DNA of 64,000 nucleotides. Origin: Acetivibrio sp. MSJd-27. Lineage in GTDB: Bacteria; Bacillota; Clostridia; UMGS1840; HGM11507. Shown here one piece after another: positions 14,501 through 23,753 of the stretch. The stretch lies in contig NZ_JAHLPV010000010.1 in assembly GCF_018918095.1 (NCBI RefSeq), positions 1 through 64,000 on the forward strand, written 5' to 3'. Position numbers and translations under genes: made by a program. The notes under the pieces were generated by a model. That model was not told the DNA's origin, made no database searches, and was given only the letters and a program-made list of their open reading frames with translations. Each line of letters begins with the position of its first letter. Positions within the stretch are counted from its first letter, which is position 1.

Positions 14501-17092
14501 TTAATCGAATTTTTTTATGATCTCATCAATAATATCTTTATCCGCCTCTGCATTCAGTGTCTCCGTGTCGCTGATCACGATAAGTCCCTGATCTGTGCCG
14601 GTTTCCTTCCAGAAAATTGTTTTTCCCAGACCATCCTGTACAAAAGCCCGAAGCGGGAGAAGTGTTCTGTCATTTTCATCCGTAAAAGCTGCCACATCAA
14701 TCGGGATTTCCTTTCCATTGACGGTAATTTTCTTTTCCCCGATAACCGTCTTGATCTCTTTGTCATTCAGCTTGACAGTGACGGTTTCGGTCGCTTCCTC
14801 ATAACCTACCTCTGCCCCGTAGCTCTCAGCGATAAAACGCACTGGAACGACAGTTCGTCCGTCAATCGCAGTTGCCTTTACCTCTCCGGAAGCATCGATG
14901 GATTTCAATTCACCTTTTACCAAAGAATTGGTTTTGCCGAGCATCAGCGCAACCGAACCCGCAAGTACGCTGTCCGCCGTCTTCCCTTCGCGGGAAAGCG
15001 GCATTTTCATGATACTCATGCCATCCTGCGCCATATAGTACAAATTGCCGTTGGTACAGATGTCAAGACCATTTGTACCGGTTTCGGAAAGCTCTTTCAC
15101 CTCTTTTGTATCCATGTCAATGACAGAAATGCGGTTTCCTACATTTGTGTATAAAAGACCATCCTCCTCAATCTCCAGATCGTAGGGCAGAGCTCTTGTT
15201 TTTGTTAAAGTCAGCTGACCTCCGCCTATGGTGAGTTCCTTAGTAATCTTCAGAGTTGCGGGATCAACAAACATTACCGTTCTCTGCGCCGCAACAATCA
15301 ATTCACCTGCAGGAGAGAAGACTGCTTCACCAGCATAGTACTGTGTATTTTTATCACCCGTCAGTTTGATTTCCACTTCTTTCTCCACTTTTCCGGTAGC
15401 ATAATCCAAAACGAACAGCTTTGCCGGTTTATCAATCGGATCAATTCCCAGACCACCATAAATGTAAGTGGAGCCGTACAGTTTTCCATCCTTCACCGCC
15501 ATGCCGCCGATACTTTGATTCTTAATCGGCTCTTCAATCACCCGTTTTTCTCCGTTTTTCCGGTTATAAATGCCAATACAGCCACCAAGCTTGCCGTAAG
15601 TCGGCATGGTTGCCCACAGGATATCATCGCCGCAATTTTCCACACAGAGCCCTCTGTCCTGCTTTTGTTCATCCATATCTGCGACAACCTTTGGATTGGA
15701 TCCGCTTTTCACCTCAGCGGAGGGATTAAAAATCTGGAGACGTCCTTTTCCATATAATCCGCAGTAGTATACGCCGTCTACCACATCAATTCCCTCTATC
15801 TGAACAGAGGGAAATTCCAATTTAATTTTTTCTTTTTCTGTATCGTAGAGAACGGCCTTGGAACCCATATACGCACTGAGCAGCAGCTCGTGATTCGAAC
15901 CGGCTTTCAGTGTCCGAAGAGTCGTTGCTGTAACAGGCAGAGTATCCTTTATAAATTCCACTTTTCCGGTCTCAAAATTTACAATCACCATTCCGGTTGT
16001 TCCTCCACCTGCCACAATGGATTTGCCAGGATAGTTGGTCTGATCCTTCAAAGACACCACTCTAGGACTGACCAGATATTGACGCGTGGAAAACTTAATG
16101 TTCGGAAAGTCCACAATCTCCTTGGTTTCCGGATTGTAGGAATACAAGTGCGCTTCCTTCTTATCCTCGGTTGAATTGTGGAAGTAAATCACATCGCCGT
16201 CAAAATCTGTAGCATTTTGGTGCAGCGTCCGTGGGATAGCATCCACCCATTCTTCCTTTTCCATATCAAAAACATTCAGATAGTATGAATTATCTGTCAG
16301 AAGCTTATTTCTGGCGAATAAATATTTTCCAGCAGTAAAAATCGTATAGTAGTTATTGATATCTGTTTCCGTAAATTTCCCTTTCAGAGAAGGGTTTTTC
16401 AACTCTGTGAATTTTTTTGTTTTGATATCATACTTTACAAAATTTGCCACAGGATCTCCCATAGAACCAATAAAGACTTTATCCTTGTATATGCCGATAG
16501 AGCGACCGTAATCGCCGACTACCACATCCGTCCCCAGTTGTTCCAGGGAATCGGTTTTCACATTATAACGGACAAGCGAAGCATTTGGGTAAGTTCCGAA
16601 ATAATAATTTCCTTCGGAATCATAGGCTCCTTTGCTCATAACCGCGGTCTCGTCAAAAATCTGACCATAACATTTCAGCTCATCCGTCTTGGGATTGTAA
16701 CGGTAAAAGTTCGCCGCAGACTGGGTTGCCATGCTGATAATGCCATCCGGTCCCATATCCACTGCGTAACAAACCTTTGCGGCGGCAGGTGCACCGGCAG
16801 CCTCATCCTTGTCCAGTAATTTTTCGGTCACAACCTTTTTCTGATCCACATTATATCCGAAGAAGATTGCAGGAGGACCTGAAGTTACCCCGTAAAAAAT
16901 CGTTTCTCCATTTTCATCCACATGCACATAATTGCCCAGAATCTGCACATCGGATATCGGTTTTCCCAAAGATACCGGAGCCCCTGCAGACAGGCTGTTC
17001 AGCTTTTCCGATTTGTACTCTGCTGCCTGAGTCAGGAAGCAGCATTGGAACATCATGAAAACCGCAAGTACCACACCTAACATTTTTTTCAT
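14501..17092 (-). CDS. Secreted propeller-like protein with C-terminal stalk domain (paralog 1)
   Basis: 863 aa from the ATG at 17092; a TTG at 17101 is in frame, but the GGTGG SD lies 9 bases before this ATG. A signal peptide (KKMLGVVLAVFMMFQCC, cut near AAEYK) is followed by about 650 residues of repeating strands such as YYFGTYPNASLVRYNVKTDS and VYYCGLYGKGRLQIFNP, consistent with a beta-propeller. The last 130 residues form a copper amine oxidase N1-like stalk domain (RTVVPVRFIAES and RTLLPLRAFV). In Clostridia that domain marks extracellular proteins and does not imply oxidase activity. It is closely related to the gene at 36365-38935 throughout. It probably senses or binds something at the cell surface; ligand unknown. 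Confidence 0.78.
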   Translation of the reverse strand: MKKMLGVVLAVFMMFQCCFLTQAAEYKSEKLNSLSAGAPVSLGKPISDVQILGNYVHVDENGETIFYGVTSGPPAIFFGYNVDQKKVVTEKLLDKDEAAGAPAAAKVCYAVDMGPDGIISMATQSAANFYRYNPKTDELKCYGQIFDETAVMSKGAYDSEGNYYFGTYPNASLVRYNVKTDSLEQLGTDVVVGDYGRSIGIYKDKVFIGSMGDPVANFVKYDIKTKKFTELKNPSLKGKFTETDINNYYTIFTAGKYLFARNKLLTDNSYYLNVFDMEKEEWVDAIPRTLHQNATDFDGDVIYFHNSTEDKKEAHLYSYNPETKEIVDFPNIKFSTRQYLVSPRVVSLKDQTNYPGKSIVAGGGTTGMVIVNFETGKVEFIKDTLPVTATTLRTLKAGSNHELLLSAYMGSKAVLYDTEKEKIKLEFPSVQIEGIDVVDGVYYCGLYGKGRLQIFNPSAEVKSGSNPKVVADMDEQKQDRGLCVENCGDDILWATMPTYGKLGGCIGIYNRKNGEKRVIEEPIKNQSIGGMAVKDGKLYGSTYIYGGLGIDPIDKPAKLFVLDYATGKVEKEVEIKLTGDKNTQYYAGEAVFSPAGELIVAAQRTVMFVDPATLKITKELTIGGGQLTLTKTRALPYDLEIEEDGLLYTNVGNRISVIDMDTKEVKELSETGTNGLDICTNGNLYYMAQDGMSIMKMPLSREGKTADSVLAGSVALMLGKTNSLVKGELKSIDASGEVKATAIDGRTVVPVRFIAESYGAEVGYEEATETVTVKLNDKEIKTVIGEKKITVNGKEIPIDVAAFTDENDRTLLPLRAFVQDGLGKTIFWKETGTDQGLIVISDTETLNAEADKDIIDEIIKKFD

Positions 17093-17242
17093 TTTTCTCA
17101 ACCACCTTTTCTTTGTTTTGATAACTTCATTTTACCATAAAAACAAGATTATTCTTGCACTATTTTATGTTTTATTGAATAATTCAACAATTATCACTAA
17201 GCTTTAGTAGATATTTTTATGCATATATCATAATACAAAGAA

Positions 17243-17272
17243 ATCGGCGGACAAATAGAACAGTCCGCCGAT
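17243..17272 (-). terminator. metK terminator
   Basis: A perfect 10-base stem ATCGGCGGAC/GTCCGCCGAT with a 10-base loop and TTTCTTTG on the minus strand, about 33 bases past the metK stop. The outer flanks (AATACAAAGA and TCTTTGTATT) can extend the pairing. Confidence 0.88.
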
Positions 17273-17304
17273 AATCTTTCTTTGTATTTGTCTGCAACTG
17301 TATT

Positions 17305-18480
17305 TTACAGCCCAGCTTTCTGCCGAAGCTGTCCCGCCTTATCCGTCTTTTCCCAGGGAAGATCCAGATCTTCCCTTCCAAAATGTCCATAAGCAGCAGT
17401 CTGTTTATAGATAGGACGCCTCAGATCGAAATTTTTGATGATTGCACTGGGACGAAGATCAAAATACTTGTCCACTAATTTCTCGATCACCGAAAGCTCC
17501 ACCTTGTTGGTTCCAAACGTATCAATCAAAACAGACACCGGCTTTGCCACTCCGATAGCATAAGCCAGCTGGATTTCACACTTGTCCGCCAAACCTGCCT
17601 TTACAATATTCTTTGCCACATACCTTGCCGCATAAGCCGCGGAACGGTCAACCTTCGTGGGATCCTTTCCTGAGAATGCGCCGCCTCCGTGCCGTGCGTA
17701 GCCGCCGTAAGTATCCACAATGATTTTTCTCCCGGTTAAACCGGAGTCACCCATTGGTCCGCCTATTACAAAACGCCCGGTTGGATTGACATAAATTTTT
17801 GTATTCTCATCCATCAAATGAGCTGGAATAATCGGCTCAATCACCTGCCTCTTCAGATCTTCACGCAGAATATCCAGCGAAACAGCGTCGTCATGCTGGG
17901 TAGATATGACGATGGTATCAATCCGTACCGGCTTATCATCCTCATACTCAACCGTCACTTGGGTTTTTCCATCCGGCCGCAGATAATTCAGAGTATTGTC
18001 CTTGCGAACCGCCGTAAGCCTTCTTGCCAGTTTATGAGCCAGATAGATCGGCAGAGGCATAAGCACATCTGTTTCATTGCATGCATATCCGAACATCATA
18101 CCTTGATCACCGGCACCGATATCTGCGGCAGCCTCTGTTTTTGTCTCATAGGAGTTATCCACTCCCATGGCTATATCCTTTGACTGCTCATGAATAGAAG
18201 AAATCACACCACAGGTCTCGCAGTCAAAGCCAAATTTTGCTCTGTCATAGCCAATTTCTTTGATGGTATCACGCACAATCTGCTGAATATCAATGTAACA
18301 ATCTGTTGTAATCTCTCCCATAACCAGTACCAAACCGGTAGTGATTGCCGTTTCACAGGCAACTCTCGCCTCTTTGTCCTGTGAGAATATCGCATCCAAT
18401 ACTGCATCGGAGATCTGATCGCAGATTTTATCCGGATGCCCCTCGGTAACCGATTCGGACGTAAAGAATTTTCGCTTCAT
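17305..18480 (-). CDS. metK: S-adenosylmethionine synthetase
   Basis: 391 aa, full length. It makes S-adenosylmethionine from methionine and ATP. Motifs visible: [20 protein letters not shown] at the N-terminus, the ATP motif [12 protein letters not shown] near residue 115, and the P-loop-like [19 protein letters not shown] near residue 260. The frame extends to 18510, but the ATG at 18480 follows AAAGGGTG at 7 bases and matches the usual N-terminus ([14 protein letters not shown]). The gene lies 30 bases after a small membrane protein gene and is probably co-transcribed with it. No SAM riboswitch was recognised in the upstream region. Confidence 0.97.
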   Translation of the reverse strand: MKRKFFTSESVTEGHPDKICDQISDAVLDAIFSQDKEARVACETAITTGLVLVMGEITTDCYIDIQQIVRDTIKEIGYDRAKFGFDCETCGVISSIHEQSKDIAMGVDNSYETKTEAAADIGAGDQGMMFGYACNETDVLMPLPIYLAHKLARRLTAVRKDNTLNYLRPDGKTQVTVEYEDDKPVRIDTIVISTQHDDAVSLDILREDLKRQVIEPIIPAHLMDENTKIYVNPTGRFVIGGPMGDSGLTGRKIIVDTYGGYARHGGGAFSGKDPTKVDRSAAYAARYVAKNIVKAGLADKCEIQLAYAIGVAKPVSVLIDTFGTNKVELSVIEKLVDKYFDLRPSAIIKNFDLRRPIYKQTAAYGHFGREDLDLPWEKTDKAGQLRQKAGL

Positions 18481-18510
18481 CTTTTTCACCCTTTCCGTGA
18501 ATATTTCCAT

Positions 18511-19005
18511 TTAAAACATTTGTATAAAGTTTACGATAAGCCCCAGAGATCCGGTCGTAATAAAAGTGGCGATGACAGATCCCAGCAGAATAACGGGCAA
18601 TGCATATTTCATACGCATATTCAAAAGAGCAGCTACCATGGAACCGGTCAGCGCTCCGGTGCCGGGAAGGGGCAATGCCACAAAAATCAGCAATCCCAAA
18701 GCCTCATATTTCTGAACCTGTGCCGCTTTTTTTACCGTGCGCTGTTCAATCTTTTCCGCAAACTTATGCAAAAATTTTGTCTTCTTCAGCCAGTTGAGAA
18801 TCGGGCGGAAGACCAATATAATAATCGGAACGGGAATCATATTTCCTAAAACGCTCAGACAGAATAATTGCCAGAAAGGCATTCCCATATCCGTAAAAAA
18901 CAGAATTGCATATCTCGCCTCCACAAAAGGAATCATGGAAGCCAGCATAATTTTCAGCCACAAGGGGACTGGTATCGCCAACAAGAATTCTTTTACTGCG
19001 TTCAA
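18511..19005 (-). CDS. COG2426-type small membrane protein (putative small multidrug export family)
   Basis: 164 aa, four to five membrane segments. The family pattern is visible: SMIPFVEARYAILFF near residue 23, GNMIPVPIIILVF, and ALPLPGTGALTGSMVAALL near residue 110. The family name implies drug export, but evidence for this is thin; it is better described as a conserved inner-membrane protein of unknown transport role. It starts at TTG, with a GGAG SD 8 bases before it. It precedes metK by 30 bases. Confidence 0.82.
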   Translation of the reverse strand: MNAVKEFLLAIPVPLWLKIMLASMIPFVEARYAILFFTDMGMPFWQLFCLSVLGNMIPVPIIILVFRPILNWLKKTKFLHKFAEKIEQRTVKKAAQVQKYEALGLLIFVALPLPGTGALTGSMVAALLNMRMKYALPVILLGSVIATFITTGSLGLIVNFIQMF

Positions 19006-19136
19006 ACCCTTTTCTCCTTTTGAAAAATTTCTTTTTGCATGCCTTCACGGCTATTTTCTGCTGACTGTAAAAAGTTTTTCATTCTGAAAAACACAAGCCT
19101 GCTTCATGCGTTATTTTTTGGAACATGCAATTGCGT

Positions 19137-19166
19137 ATCATTCTGCATATTTTCCTGTGTTGTCAA
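19137..19166 (-). promoter_or_regulatory. Candidate promoter for the COG2426-metK unit
   Basis: A perfect TTGACA on the minus strand (19161-19166) followed after 18 bases by AATGAT. The -10 is poor. The -35 overlaps the T-run of the terminator of the preceding operon, leaving a leader of about 125 bases. Confidence 0.4.
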
Positions 19167-19173
19167 AAAGAAC

Positions 19174-19196
19174 GGGCGGGAGTGTATCCCCCGCCC
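19174..19196 (-). terminator. Terminator of the lon-to-DUF4340 gene run
   Basis: Stem GGGCGGG/CCCGCCC with a 9-base loop, followed on the minus strand by GTTCTTTTTG. It lies about 125 bases past the DUF4340 gene stop and is the first strong terminator after lon. Confidence 0.85.
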
Positions 19197-19320
19197 CTCT
19201 GTTACGGTTCGTCACTATTATAGCAAGATAAAAATAATTTTGCAAGAAAAAAACTTCCATAAAAACATTTCAGCCTTGCGAAACCGGATAGATCAGCAAG
19301 GTTATGTCCAGCTTATTGCA

Positions 19321-20691
19321 CTATTGCAAGGCCTCTTTGATAATCGATGCGATGGTATCCATTTTTACCGTCAAATCACTGCGGTTCAAATAGAATTGAA
19401 TTTTTCCATTGACAGAGATAGCAATCCGGCGTTCATCCGCCTGAAAATACTGTACCGTGTCCGAGGTTCCGTCGCGGAATGTAAAACGGTATTCCAAAAT
19501 CGGTTCTCCCGGTGTTACACCGCTAATCGGTCCTTTCAAGGTAAGGCTGATGATCTCAGTATACACTGCTTTAAAACGTGCTTCATCCATCGCTTTGCCG
19601 TTAATGGTAATCTCATGGCTCTCCTCGTCCAGCTTTTTAATCCGGAAGACGGCGCTGACCTGATTCAAAGGATCCCGGTAGTCGATGCTTTCTACCGTGT
19701 CAAGGTTTTTGATATAAAACATGGAGGAGATAAATTTGATCGGCTCGGCCTGTAAAAATGCAAACGGTGCTTTTTTTATACCGTAAATATTCCGGCTGTC
19801 ATTGATACGTATATAAATTTTGTCGCCGTATTCATTTCCGAAATAGAGACGATCGGTCTGCTCTCCCTGTGTGATATGAATCGCGTATTGATCAAAGCCG
19901 TATTTTGACAAATCCTTCGCATCGTCTTCCACATATTCTTCAATGGTAAAACTGCTGACAGCCTCCAGAATGCTGCTGATTTCACTTCCCTCAGCATCCG
20001 CCTGATACGGGGTTGTCATGCTGAATACAGAAAAAGTGTTATGGGCACCCTCGGCAACATTGTTTCGTAAAAAGGACAGTTCCATATTCTTATTTTTTCC
20101 TGAGATATCAATCCGGGTGACCTTTTCCGTATCCACGGCAATGGAGGTTCCCTTCCTGTAATAATCCAGCTTGCGGAGAAATATTTCCCCCTTGTATTCC
20201 GGAAGGATATAAACCGCTTTGGCGCCTTCTATCGCAAAATAGTATCCGCCGCCTGACGGGGATTTATCTCCCAAAAGAAATTTGGTTGCCTTTCCCGTAT
20301 GATCCGTCAAGACCACATTTGCCTGAGGGTTAGAAAGACCAAATTTGGCGAACTCCTCCGTCTCTTCAAACACGGTTTCATCCGCCTTGAGGCTGGTGAA
20401 TTCCAGCGCAGTGGAATCCAGTTTAAAGCTGTCCACCTGAGCAAAATCACGATTCAAAATCTTTGCTTCTTCCCCCTCATATGCGAACGTGTAGGCATCA
20501 TCCGGGTTCTGAACCGCAATGGTTTTAATGTCTTCCCGCGCAACCGAGAAAATCTCCTTTTGTTCCCGGGGAACAATGGTATTCTGAGGCTCATCGCCGG
20601 AGGGCTTTAAATATTTCATTCCAAACACAGCCGCCAGAAGCACGGCAATGACCCCCAGAAACAGCAGCGCAGTCTTATACTGTTTTATCAT
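19321..20691 (-). CDS. DUF4340-domain protein of a GldFG-type ABC system
   Basis: 456 aa from the ATG at 20691 (GGAGG SD 8 bases before it). One N-terminal membrane anchor (about residues 8-24) is followed by an extracytoplasmic body with DUF4340-type repeats: FGLSNPQANVVLTDHTGKAT and FLLGDKSPSGGGYYFAIEGA, then ISSILEAVSSFTIEEYVEDD. DUF4340 proteins accompany GldG-like auxiliary subunits and ABC-2 permeases. The start overlaps the end of the GldG-like gene by 4 bases, so translation is coupled. Probably it is a surface component of the transporter encoded just upstream; cargo unknown. Confidence 0.85.
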   Translation of the reverse strand: MIKQYKTALLFLGVIAVLLAAVFGMKYLKPSGDEPQNTIVPREQKEIFSVAREDIKTIAVQNPDDAYTFAYEGEEAKILNRDFAQVDSFKLDSTALEFTSLKADETVFEETEEFAKFGLSNPQANVVLTDHTGKATKFLLGDKSPSGGGYYFAIEGAKAVYILPEYKGEIFLRKLDYYRKGTSIAVDTEKVTRIDISGKNKNMELSFLRNNVAEGAHNTFSVFSMTTPYQADAEGSEISSILEAVSSFTIEEYVEDDAKDLSKYGFDQYAIHITQGEQTDRLYFGNEYGDKIYIRINDSRNIYGIKKAPFAFLQAEPIKFISSMFYIKNLDTVESIDYRDPLNQVSAVFRIKKLDEESHEITINGKAMDEARFKAVYTEIISLTLKGPISGVTPGEPILEYRFTFRDGTSDTVQYFQADERRIAISVNGKIQFYLNRSDLTVKMDTIASIIKEALQ

Positions 20692-22043
20692 AAACGGCGC
20701 CTCCTTACCCAAATCACAATTCCGAGAATCAGGATTCCGAAAGCCAGGATCACAATGATCACTGCAACCGAGACAACTGAAGCGGTGCTCATAGTAACAG
20801 CCTTTACATCCGCCGTTTTATCAGGAATATTGATAAAGTTTTCCGATTTCAATGTTTTGGAGAGTACCGTACTGGCAATCTGTTCATTTCCCACATACTG
20901 CTGCTGGTATTCCGTTGTCAAATTCAACGGTGTGCCGCAAAGATACATGGTAACCTCACTCTGATCGTCCAGTATACGGGTCGTCAGAATGGAAATATTG
21001 AAGGTATTGGGCTCACTTTTTTGATCACTGCCCGCAGGTGTTGCCGTACCGTTTGCGGAAGTTGTCAGAACCGGCTCAGAGGTGACACTCTTGGTGTTGG
21101 AATACAAAATATCCAAACGGAAGGAAGGCGTGCACAGGATATTGCTGGTTACGCTGCTGCTGTAATCCGCTTTTGCCAACGTTGGGATAAAGCCGTTGTA
21201 CTGTTTTACAACCTTACTGCTATCCTCCTCATTGACGGTCTCGTTTTTGACTTCGACACCCCATTCCTTGATATATTCACAAAGATTTGTGAGGTAGGGT
21301 GCGGAAGGATCCAGATAAATCTGCAGACTGCCTCCTTTTTTGACAAAGCTGTCCACCATGTCAATCTCCGCCATGGTAAAGTCGGTTTTTGGCCCGCCGA
21401 TGATCAGCATGCTGGTCTCCTGAGGCACTTCCTGCCTAAGATCGATGGTTTTGGTTTCAAAAAACTTCTTGTCCGCAATGCCCTGCAGTGTTTTATATTC
21501 CGGCTCCTCATGTCCGGTGGTAAAATAAATCGTCTGTTTTTCATCACTGGTGACAGAGAGAATCGCATTGGTCAGCGTGTTTTCAGCGGTCTCGAACCGG
21601 CCTGTTTTTCCGTCAACCTCTGAGCTGGCCACAATTTCAAACCGCTCTCCGCTCTCGATGACAAAGGAACCAATTGGATTGAGCTGACCGCTGTATTTCT
21701 GCAAAAAAGAAGGATCTTTCGTTGCATTGACATAGGAATAATCGATATGGGGCGACAGCTCTTTATATCTGTTTAATATTTCATTGTACAGAGGATTTTC
21801 ACTGTCAGAGCTCTGTACCAGAAAGATTTTCACGTCCTGATCCAGCTTTGAAACAGCCTCCCTTGTTTCCTGACTGATACTGAACATATTGTTGGAGGAC
21901 AGATCGATTTTTAAGCTGGGAAAACGCTCCACCAGCATTCCTACAGCGATGTTGAGCACGATCACGATCACAATAAACAGCGCTGTGAGTATGGTTGCAT
22001 TGGTACCGTATCTGATTTTTTTTGATTTCATAAATTTTTTCAT
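20688..22043 (-). CDS. GldG-like ABC transporter auxiliary protein
   Basis: 451 aa from the ATG at 22043, which has AGGAGG at 7 bases. Membrane segments lie near residues 15-35 and at the extreme C-terminus (VAVIIVILAFGILILGIVIW), with a large domain between them. This is the ABC_transp_aux/GldG layout: KIDLSSNNMFSISQETREAV, then KIFLVQSS, and IYFTTGHEEPEYKTL. In gliding Bacteroidetes GldG works with GldF and GldA; in Firmicutes the same modules occur without gliding, in ABC systems of unknown cargo. It lies 11 bases after the permease gene. Confidence 0.85.
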   Translation of the reverse strand: MKKFMKSKKIRYGTNATILTALFIVIVIVLNIAVGMLVERFPSLKIDLSSNNMFSISQETREAVSKLDQDVKIFLVQSSDSENPLYNEILNRYKELSPHIDYSYVNATKDPSFLQKYSGQLNPIGSFVIESGERFEIVASSEVDGKTGRFETAENTLTNAILSVTSDEKQTIYFTTGHEEPEYKTLQGIADKKFFETKTIDLRQEVPQETSMLIIGGPKTDFTMAEIDMVDSFVKKGGSLQIYLDPSAPYLTNLCEYIKEWGVEVKNETVNEEDSSKVVKQYNGFIPTLAKADYSSSVTSNILCTPSFRLDILYSNTKSVTSEPVLTTSANGTATPAGSDQKSEPNTFNISILTTRILDDQSEVTMYLCGTPLNLTTEYQQQYVGNEQIASTVLSKTLKSENFINIPDKTADVKAVTMSTASVVSVAVIIVILAFGILILGIVIWVRRRRL

Positions 22044-22054
22044 CTTCCTACCTC

Positions 22055-22780
22055 CTATGCCCAACGCCGTTTGTCGATCACCCGGATGGTCAGAAAAATG
22101 AATATTCCCATAAAGGACAGGTAATAAATCACATTCTGCGGGCTCAGCAATCCCATGGCAAACCCCTGGAAATTATACTGAATCGACAGGAAATCCGCAA
22201 TGGTCGTCATAATCTTACTGCCGGAAAAAACAGCATACAGGATATCGGTATAAAAATATGTAAAAATCATCGCGCCATAAGAAAACAGTACAGAGGTCAC
22301 CATGCTGTTGGTCAGAGAAGAGACCAGGAGTCCAATGGACACAAGAGAGCCGCCCAGCAGCAATGCCCCGATATAAACCAAAAGCACTTCCATGAAATTA
22401 ACCGTTCCCGTCGCCGCCATAATCAGCACATAAAGCAATGTGAATGCAATCAGGATTGCATACACCGTAAAGGCAGAAAGAAATTTCGCAAACACAACGG
22501 AGGTGATACTGACCGGAGAAGTCAGCAGAAGCTGTTCCGTGCGCAGCATTTTCTCCTCGGTAAACAGGCGCATGGTGATAACGGGTACCAGCAAAAGCAT
22601 AATGAAATTAATACCGATGAATCCTGAGCCCATAAACAGCGCCGCCGCTTCCGGCGAACCGGTCATCAGATTGTTGATGACAAAGCTTCCCAGCGAAAAC
22701 AGCAAAAATACGCCGATGATACAATAAATCAAAGGGGACTGAAAATAGCTTTTCAGCTCTTTTTTATAGAGTGCCTTCAT
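22055..22780 (-). CDS. ABC-2-type permease (GldF-like)
   Basis: 241 aa with six hydrophobic segments and the typical N-terminus MKALYKKELKSYFQSPLIY, followed by MRLFTEEKMLRTEQLLLTSP, a motif common in GldF/NosY-type permeases. It forms the membrane channel for the ATPase encoded just upstream; their reading frames overlap by 17 bases. It works with the GldG-like and DUF4340 proteins downstream. Confidence 0.87.
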   Translation of the reverse strand: MKALYKKELKSYFQSPLIYCIIGVFLLFSLGSFVINNLMTGSPEAAALFMGSGFIGINFIMLLLVPVITMRLFTEEKMLRTEQLLLTSPVSITSVVFAKFLSAFTVYAILIAFTLLYVLIMAATGTVNFMEVLLVYIGALLLGGSLVSIGLLVSSLTNSMVTSVLFSYGAMIFTYFYTDILYAVFSGSKIMTTIADFLSIQYNFQGFAMGLLSPQNVIYYLSFMGIFIFLTIRVIDKRRWA

Positions 22781-23753
22781 TTTGTTTTACCTCCCTTTTG
22801 ACAGCTTTTTTTGCAGCGCCGGCAGAATCCTGCGTCAGCTTGATAAAGATATCCTCCAAAGACATATCGTTGGATTTCATCATATAAATGGGAAGGCCTT
22901 TCTGCGCCAAGACATTGAACAGAGGCCTGCGGAAATCAAAGCTCTGATCGCCGGTCACAACCACATCGATTGTTCCCGGTTCTTTGACACCAAGTTCTTT
23001 GGCCTGTTTCACACCTTCCACAGAGGAAACTGCGGAGAGGATCGAACCTCTGTCCCCGCAGATGCGGATGGTATATTCCATCTTTCCGGCTGTGGACTTA
23101 GACAGGTTCTCGGTGGTGTCCTCCGCAACAATTTTCCCCTTGTTGATGATGACAACCCGTTCACAGACGGCGCTCACCTCAGGAAGGATATGAGAGCTCA
23201 AAATAACCGTGCGCTGTTTTCCCAATTCCTTGATCACGTTTCGGATCTCAATGATCTGTTTCGGATCCAATCCCACAGTAGGTTCGTCCAGAATCAGGAT
23301 TTCCGGATTGCCGATCAGCGCTTGCGCCAGCCCGACTCTTTGTTTATATCCCTTGGAAAGATTTCGGATCAGACGTCCCCTGACATCCGTGATCCGCACC
23401 ATATCCATCACTTCTTTTAAATGCCGGTTCTTTTCCGCTGTTACCTTTTTCAGCTGATAGACAAAGTCCAGATACTCTGTAACCGTCATATCCAGATAGA
23501 GCGGAGGCTGCTCCGGCAGATACCCAATCTTTTTTTTCACTTCATCCGGATGTTCCACCACCTCAAGCCCATCCACCTTGATGCTTCCCTCGGTGTAGGA
23601 AAGAAATCCGGTGATCATGGACATGGTTGTCGTTTTACCTGCCCCGTTGGGGCCTAAGAAGCCTACAACCTCACCTTTTTCCACACGAAAGCTGATGTCA
23701 TCCACTGCTTTGCGCTTTCCAAAGGTCTTTGTCAGGTTTGTGATTTCAATCAT
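22764..23753 (-). CDS. ABC transporter ATP-binding protein (GldA-like)
   Basis: 329 aa. Walker A GPNGAGKTTTM near residue 35, signature LSKGYKQRVGLAQAL, Walker B ILILDEPTVGLDP and the H-loop SSHILPEV are all intact. About 100 extra C-terminal residues carry a regulatory-type domain, as in other ABC-2 ATPases. The start at 23753 has GGAGG 8 bases before it; the longer frame to 23813 lies inside aspS and is rejected. The start overlaps the aspS stop by 8 bases. It energises the permease encoded next. Confidence 0.93.
   Translation of the reverse strand: MIEITNLTKTFGKRKAVDDISFRVEKGEVVGFLGPNGAGKTTTMSMITGFLSYTEGSIKVDGLEVVEHPDEVKKKIGYLPEQPPLYLDMTVTEYLDFVYQLKKVTAEKNRHLKEVMDMVRITDVRGRLIRNLSKGYKQRVGLAQALIGNPEILILDEPTVGLDPKQIIEIRNVIKELGKQRTVILSSHILPEVSAVCERVVIINKGKIVAEDTTENLSKSTAGKMEYTIRICGDRGSILSAVSSVEGVKQAKELGVKEPGTIDVVVTGDQSFDFRRPLFNVLAQKGLPIYMMKSNDMSLEDIFIKLTQDSAGAAKKAVKREVKQNEGTL

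Noticed and set aside
19006-19320. Possible SAM riboswitch upstream of the metK unit
   Set aside because: The region holds the terminator of the preceding operon and a candidate promoter, but I could not find the conserved core of any SAM riboswitch class.
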